DNA of 64,000 nt from positions 27,385,166-27,449,165 of the forward strand of contig JAJEKV010000003.1 of the NCBI GenBank assembly GCA_021234155.1, given 5' to 3'. The stretch's first letter is position 1, and each line of letters starts with the position of its first letter. Origin of the DNA: Isoetes taiwanensis (lineage: Eukaryota > Streptophyta > Lycopodiopsida > Isoetales > Isoetaceae). The translations under genes and the position numbers were made by a program. The notes under the pieces were generated by a model. The model was not told where the DNA came from, did no database searches, and saw only the letters and a list, made by a program, of their open reading frames with translations. Below, piece after piece: positions 59,838 to 64,000 of this stretch.

Positions 59838-60780
59838 AGGACTTTGCAAATGGGAGATCTATATGATGAAGATTGCAAAGGTAAAATGATTAAGTACTTT
59901 GAAGATTGGGTGGATGTTTTTGCATGGGAATATTCAGAATTGAAAGGGGTTGATAGGAGCATTTGTGAGTTTGAGATAAAAGTTCGTGAAGATACTAAAC
60001 CTGTCATGCGAGATTGAGAAGAATTAATTCCTCACTTTTAGATCTTATCAAGGTGAATTATTCAAAATGCGAGGAGTCGAGGTTTGATAGTTGACATTGT
60101 GAACCCCTCTTGGGTTTCTTGTATCGTTCAGTTCTAAAAAAGAATGGTTCTCTAAGAATATGTGTGGATTATAGAGATCTAAATAAAGCTACTGTTAAAG
60201 ATTGTTACCCTTTGCCTTTTTTGGAAGAAATCCTTTATGCAGTGGCTGGCAAGTCTATGTACTCATTTTTGGATGGTTTCTCTGGTTTTAATCAGATTAG
60301 CATCAAAAAGGAAGATCAGCCAAAGACATCCTTCATTACTCCATGGGGAACTTATGCAATGAAAAGGATGCCTTTTGGCTTAATGAATGCCCCCGCCACA
60401 TTTGAGAGCTATGGATATCTGTCTTTGCAAACATGACTCTGAAAGCAATTTGAGTTTATCTTGATGATTTATGCTTGGGTACTGATACAAGTGATCATAT
60501 TTCAGAGCTAACAAGGATATTTACATTGTGCAGACAAACTGGAGTTAATCTAAACCCAAAGAAGTGCATCTTTTTGGCATCCAAAGGCCAGCTCTTAGGC
60601 CATGAGGTTTCTACGCTAAAGGCCTTCAAGTAGCTGAAGAGAAGATCATAGCTTTAAAAAAGCTTCAAACACCCAGGACAATTAAAGAAGTCAAGGGATT
60701 TATGGGAATGACCTCTTTCTTAAGAGTGTATGTGCCTAATTTCTCTCACCTTATTAGTCCTATCTCTAAGTTGACTAGAG
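59838..60780 (+). pseudogene. Gypsy reverse transcriptase, broken
   Basis: Motifs in order: DVFAWEYSELKGVDRSI; SLRICVDYRDLNKATVKDCY; SFLDGFSGFNQISIKKED; TSFITPWGTYAMKRMPFGLM with NAPATF; catalytic YLDD at 60457-60468, just after an in-frame TGA (60451-60453); LNPKKCIFLASKGQLLGHE; EVKGFMGMTSFLRVYVPNFS. The best open part is 60110-60436. The domain copies the element RNA into DNA. The frame breaks make this copy non-functional as written. Confidence 0.9.
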
Positions 60781-60837
60781 TAGGCCAAGTTAGTAAAAGA
60801 GAAAGTAAATATAGGCCTGTTTGTTTGACCTGATGAG

Positions 60838-61250
60838 TGTGAAAAAGCTTTTTTGCAGATCATAGAGGCTATTTGCCATTCTACACTTTTAAAAACTCCG
60901 GACCTTTCATTACCATTTAAAGTTTACATAACTATCACTAAAAAAAGGCTCTTTGGAGTTGCCATTTTGCGAGGATAGACACCCTATTGCTTTTGCAAGC
61001 AAACAATGGTCTCAAACTGAAGAGAAGTATGCTAAGATAGAAAGGAGTGCTGCTTCTCTCATCTTTTTGATCGAGAGACATGGTCATCTTTTACAAAAAT
61101 CCCAAGCCACTATCTACATGCAGCAGAACCCCATGCCTTTTTGTATGGTAAGAAATTAGAAAAACCTAAGCTTCATAGGTGGGCTTGTAGGCTTCAGGTC
61201 TTATGATTTAAAGGTAAAGGTTATTCATGTATTGAACAACCCGAGTTTAT
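60838..61250 (+). pseudogene. Gypsy RNase H, catalytic site eroded
   Basis: CEKAFLQIIEAICHSTLLKT and LPFKVYITITKKRLFGVAI mark the start. The Asp of the usual YTDAS motif is missing (YITITKK). PIAFASKQWSQTEEKYAKIE matches the following helix. Frame changes occur near 60950 and 61150. Confidence 0.75.
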
Positions 61251-61447
61251 ACTTGCCTCACTTTGCCTACTTTGAACATGAGGAGTTGATACAAGAAGAA
61301 GAAATGACTAACCTTGTTGTAAATGAGCGGGACTTGTTAACTATACCAGCTCAAGGTTGGCAACAACCTATTAGGAGGTTCCTTCAAGATCGGGGAGATA
61401 CCTTCTAAATTTTCAAAAGCCAAGCTTACAAGTTTAAGTTAAAATGT

Positions 61448-62640
61448 TTGACTTACTCATTGGTTGGTGACATCTTGTGCAAGGTAAATAGGGATGGTGT
61501 ACTCTTAAGATGTGTTGATGAAGATGAAGCTGCCCTGGTACTTGCTGAAAATCACAAAGGTGTTTGTGGTGGTCATTTTGCAGCAGACACAACTGCCAAG
61601 AAAATATTGAGGTCTGGTTATTTCTGGCCTCATTTATTTAAAGATTGTTATGATATTATAAAGACTTGTCATCAATGCGGATCTTTGGCAAAAGAATCTT
61701 GCATCCTCGCCTCCTCTTCTGTGAATTGTCTCCCCGGTCCATTTCAAGTTTGGGGATTGGACTATGTTGGCCCTATCAATCCCCATCCTCATTTCAAAGA
61801 TGAATACATTGTTGTGGCTACAGATCTGTTCACTAAGTGGTCGGAAAAGCACCTTTAAGGAAAGCAAATGCCCATACTCTTTGCTAGATTTTTGCATGAG
61901 AATATTTGCTCTAGGTTTGGCATTCCTTTTAAAATTTTGACTGATAGAGGCTCTACTTTTATTAATGAAGTTATTAATTTCCTTGTTTCAAGCCTCAAGA
62001 TCAAGCATGTGAAAAGCTCACCTATTATCCTCAAGGAAATGGCCAAGTCGAGTCTACTAACAAAGTGCTTAAGGGTATTTTGCGAAAATGCAGTTTTGCC
62101 AAAACCAAAGGGATTGGCACTTGAAATTATATGATGCTCTTTGGGCTCATAGAATTACTTCTAAAGCAGCTACTAATGCCTCACCTTTCAGTTTAGTATA
62201 TGGAGTAGAGGCTGTTATTCCAGTCGAGTTAGAAATACCTTCTTTAAGGATGGCACTCAAGCTTGAGTTGGAGTTTTCAAGCCTTGAAGCAATGTGTATG
62301 AAGTTCTGTTAAAATTAGATGAGGAAAGGTTTGTTGCAGAGAATTACAACTTGCTGAAGAAGGCTAAGAGTGCAGCAGCTTTCAAGGCTGCTCACAAACT
62401 GCAAGACAAGTTTGCACCTATGGAATTAGTTTTAAAGTGGAATCTTTGCAGATGAAGGGAAGCTTTCAAAGTTTGAAAATCCACAGGAGGGTCCCTATCA
62501 GATTTTAGGAGATGCTGGCTGCTCATCTTATAGGTTGGCAGATCTTAGTACAGGATTTGAGCTGCCAAATCCCATTAATATTCAACACCTTAAAAGATAT
62601 TGGCCTCAGCATGCCTGCTTGAGCCTCTTCACTTCTATAT
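61448..62640 (+). pseudogene. Gypsy integrase (HHCC zinc finger, DDE core), broken
   Basis: The zinc finger uses ENHKGVCGGHF and IIKTCHQC. The core shows VWGLDYVGPINP (first Asp), ILTDRGSTFINE (second Asp) and, in another frame, YYPQGNGQVESTNKVLKG (Glu). DALWAHRITSKAATNASPFS and LVYGVEAVIPVE follow. The C-terminal part ends with INIQHLKRYWPQHAC near 62620. At least three frame changes are present. Integrase inserts the DNA copy into the genome. Confidence 0.88.
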
Positions 62641-63240
62641 AAGCATTTGTTCTAGCTTAGAATAGTTTAGTCTATAATTTCAAAGCTGAGGTTTTAATAT
62701 TTCTTTTGATTAGCATATTTCCTTTGAGGTTTAATATTGTGTCTTTTTCTACATTTTAGCTGCAGGAATGTGACCACAAGGGATGAAGACTTTGATTATT
62801 ACCTATTAATGAGTTCTATGTTGTCATAGCGAGGACCATTTGTTAAAACATTTCATCTGTTTTCTAAAGCTGGCCTATTCTTCATAAGACCTTGCTTCTC
62901 CATTGGAGTTCTAGAGTGCTATCCATATATCATTTTCCACATCTTGCTTGGCACTCATGCTAACCTTGATTTATTGTCATATGCAGGTTCATTCTTTTCT
63001 CCTCCATTCTCATCTGCCTATAAGTTGCCTTACATTCCATTTCAACCTTCTATCCTTTTATTTTCACTCCCTACAATGCTCTGCACCACATTTCCACCAT
63101 AGCAGAGTTCATCTCACACTCATACCACTCACTTCATTGCTCTACATCATTCTGTCACCTGCACCAGTATTTGAAGATCCTCAGTCTAAGTCTACATCTG
63201 TTGGGCTGAGGGGACCAGCCCATTCTTTCCTTTGAGGAGA
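62641..63240. other. Gypsy 3' untranslated region and polypurine tract
   Basis: There is no coding sequence. The last bases before the 3' LTR are TTTGAGGAGA (63231-63240), a likely polypurine primer for plus-strand synthesis. A chance 95-codon frame at 62948-63235 overlaps this region and has no known domain. Confidence 0.6.
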
Positions 63241-64000
63241 TGTTGCCCATTTTTGGCAACATGGACCAGCATCTATGTTTCAAAACCTTCATTCCATTTA
63301 CATTTCCTTTAAGGAAAAGTTCCAGGCTATTGTGATCCCATCAGAGTTTGGAAGACATTTGACCAAGATTGGAAGACATTGGGGATCTCCTATTATGGCC
63401 TAGTCTTTTCCTTGAGGTAAAACACCTTTCTAGACACATTCCTATTAGCTTAACATTTTCCTTTGATTTGGAGACCAGGCAAAGGCTATAGCAAGTTTAT
63501 CAAGGAGGCACAAGACATTTTACCAAAGCTCAAAACCTTATGAAGCTTGCTTGAGAAGTTTGAAGTCACACACATGAGGATGCTACCCTAGAAGTGAAAT
63601 TTGCTCTTATTCTAGCCTTGAAGTTTGGAAGACCCTTATAGAAGTTTGGAAGACCTTAGGCTTTGAGCAAATCTATCTTCACTAGGAGGTATGAATTGAG
63701 CCCTAGAAACAATTTGAGATAAGATCAAGTGCTACAGAGGTACCCATCTCTTCTTCATTCCATTCATCTTACATCCCCCTTTCTATATCCCAAGAGCCTT
63801 CAAAACTTTTCCTTCACCATTGTTTCCACTTTTGAGACCTTTTCTCATCATTCTACTACTTATCTTTTATGAATCCCACCTTCATTTGAGAATTGTCCCC
63901 TAGTGATCTTGAAAACCTTCAAAGGCAAAAAGGCTTCTTTCTCATTCTCATTTCATCTTCCTAAACCCTAGTATAGCCTATTTACACCCTTTTCCCATCT
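63241..64000 (+). repeat. 3' LTR of the gypsy element (cut by window end)
   Basis: The sequence is nearly identical to 54769-55528. Differences include GTGCTACAGAGG against GTGCTGAGAGG, one C-run length and one T-run length. Its position after the polypurine tract fixes its identity. Confidence 0.92.

Larger units (their letters stand above)
54769..64000 (+). mobile_element. Ty3/gypsy LTR retrotransposon (runs past window end)
   Basis: Direct LTR copies begin TGTTGCCCATTTTTGGCAAC at 54769 and 63241. Between them are gag, protease, an archaeal-type RNase H, reverse transcriptase, a second RNase H and integrase, in that order. RT before integrase defines the Ty3/gypsy superfamily. The LTRs agree over at least 740 bases with only a few indels, which implies recent insertion. 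The coding region nevertheless carries many stops and frame changes. The right LTR is cut by the window end, so the target-site duplication cannot be checked. Confidence 0.9.

Noticed and set aside
62948-63235. 95-codon frame before the gypsy 3' LTR
   Set aside because: It is pyrimidine-rich low-complexity sequence overlapping the polypurine tract region, with no domain or splice context.
1-64000. tRNA, rRNA or organelle-derived segments
   Set aside because: I looked for GGTTCGAATCC-type T-arms, rRNA core sequences and plastid genes and saw none, although a short degraded copy could be missed by eye.

Overview
The window is nuclear DNA of a land plant. Support comes from spliced genes with GT-AG introns (a plant-size phosphoinositide phospholipase C, a wybutosine-synthesis pseudogene, a palmitoyltransferase fragment) inside dense plant transposon families (Helitron, L1-like LINE, Ty3/gypsy, MITE-like hairpins). 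There are no operons, ribosome binding sites or prokaryotic genes. The PLC active-site segment reads ELDCWE rather than the ELDxWP that I associate with flowering plants, which hints at a non-seed plant such as a fern, lycophyte or moss; this is a weak inference.

Left third (1-27902, running on to about 29400): a head-to-tail array of Helitrons of one family. Five 3' termini share a GC hairpin plus CTAG. Each is followed at once by a 5' start of the form TCTACTTACT (shortened at one junction). The units are U0 (to 3467), U1 (3468-7377), U2 (7378-11264), U3 (11265-16238), U4 (16239-27902) and the 5' part of U5 (from 27903). U0-U2 are copies of one 3.9 kb non-autonomous element carrying host gene pieces, including an ABC1/UbiB-type kinase exon. 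U3 carries other spliced host fragments. U4 carries the Rep-helicase reading frame, broken by stops and frameshifts, preceded by a 450-bp module repeated three times. U5 carries two exons of a DHHC palmitoyltransferase.

Middle (about 29.4-40.4 kb): a CpG-rich patch of near-palindromic ACGTCGTT motifs, a stretch with no recognisable gene, a near full-length LINE on the minus strand bounded by 11-bp target-site duplications, and a cluster of inverted-repeat elements.

Genic island (40.5-46.5 kb, minus strand): a PI-PLC gene whose nine visible exons read open, then a TYW1 pseudogene that has lost its N-terminal half and carries stops.

Right quarter (46.7-64 kb): nested LTR retrotransposons. Two related LTRs lie in inverted orientation around degenerate sequence. 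A younger Ty3/gypsy element (54769 to beyond the window end) has inserted into the gag remnant of the second. Its LTRs are nearly identical but its coding region is broken, and an archaeal-type RNase H appears to lie before the reverse transcriptase.

Caution: the differences between U0, U1 and U2 fall mostly at CAG/CTG sites as odd indels, and similar breaks recur in the LINE and the gypsy LTRs. Some frameshifts may therefore be sequencing or consensus errors, possibly at methylated CHG sites, and not real mutations.
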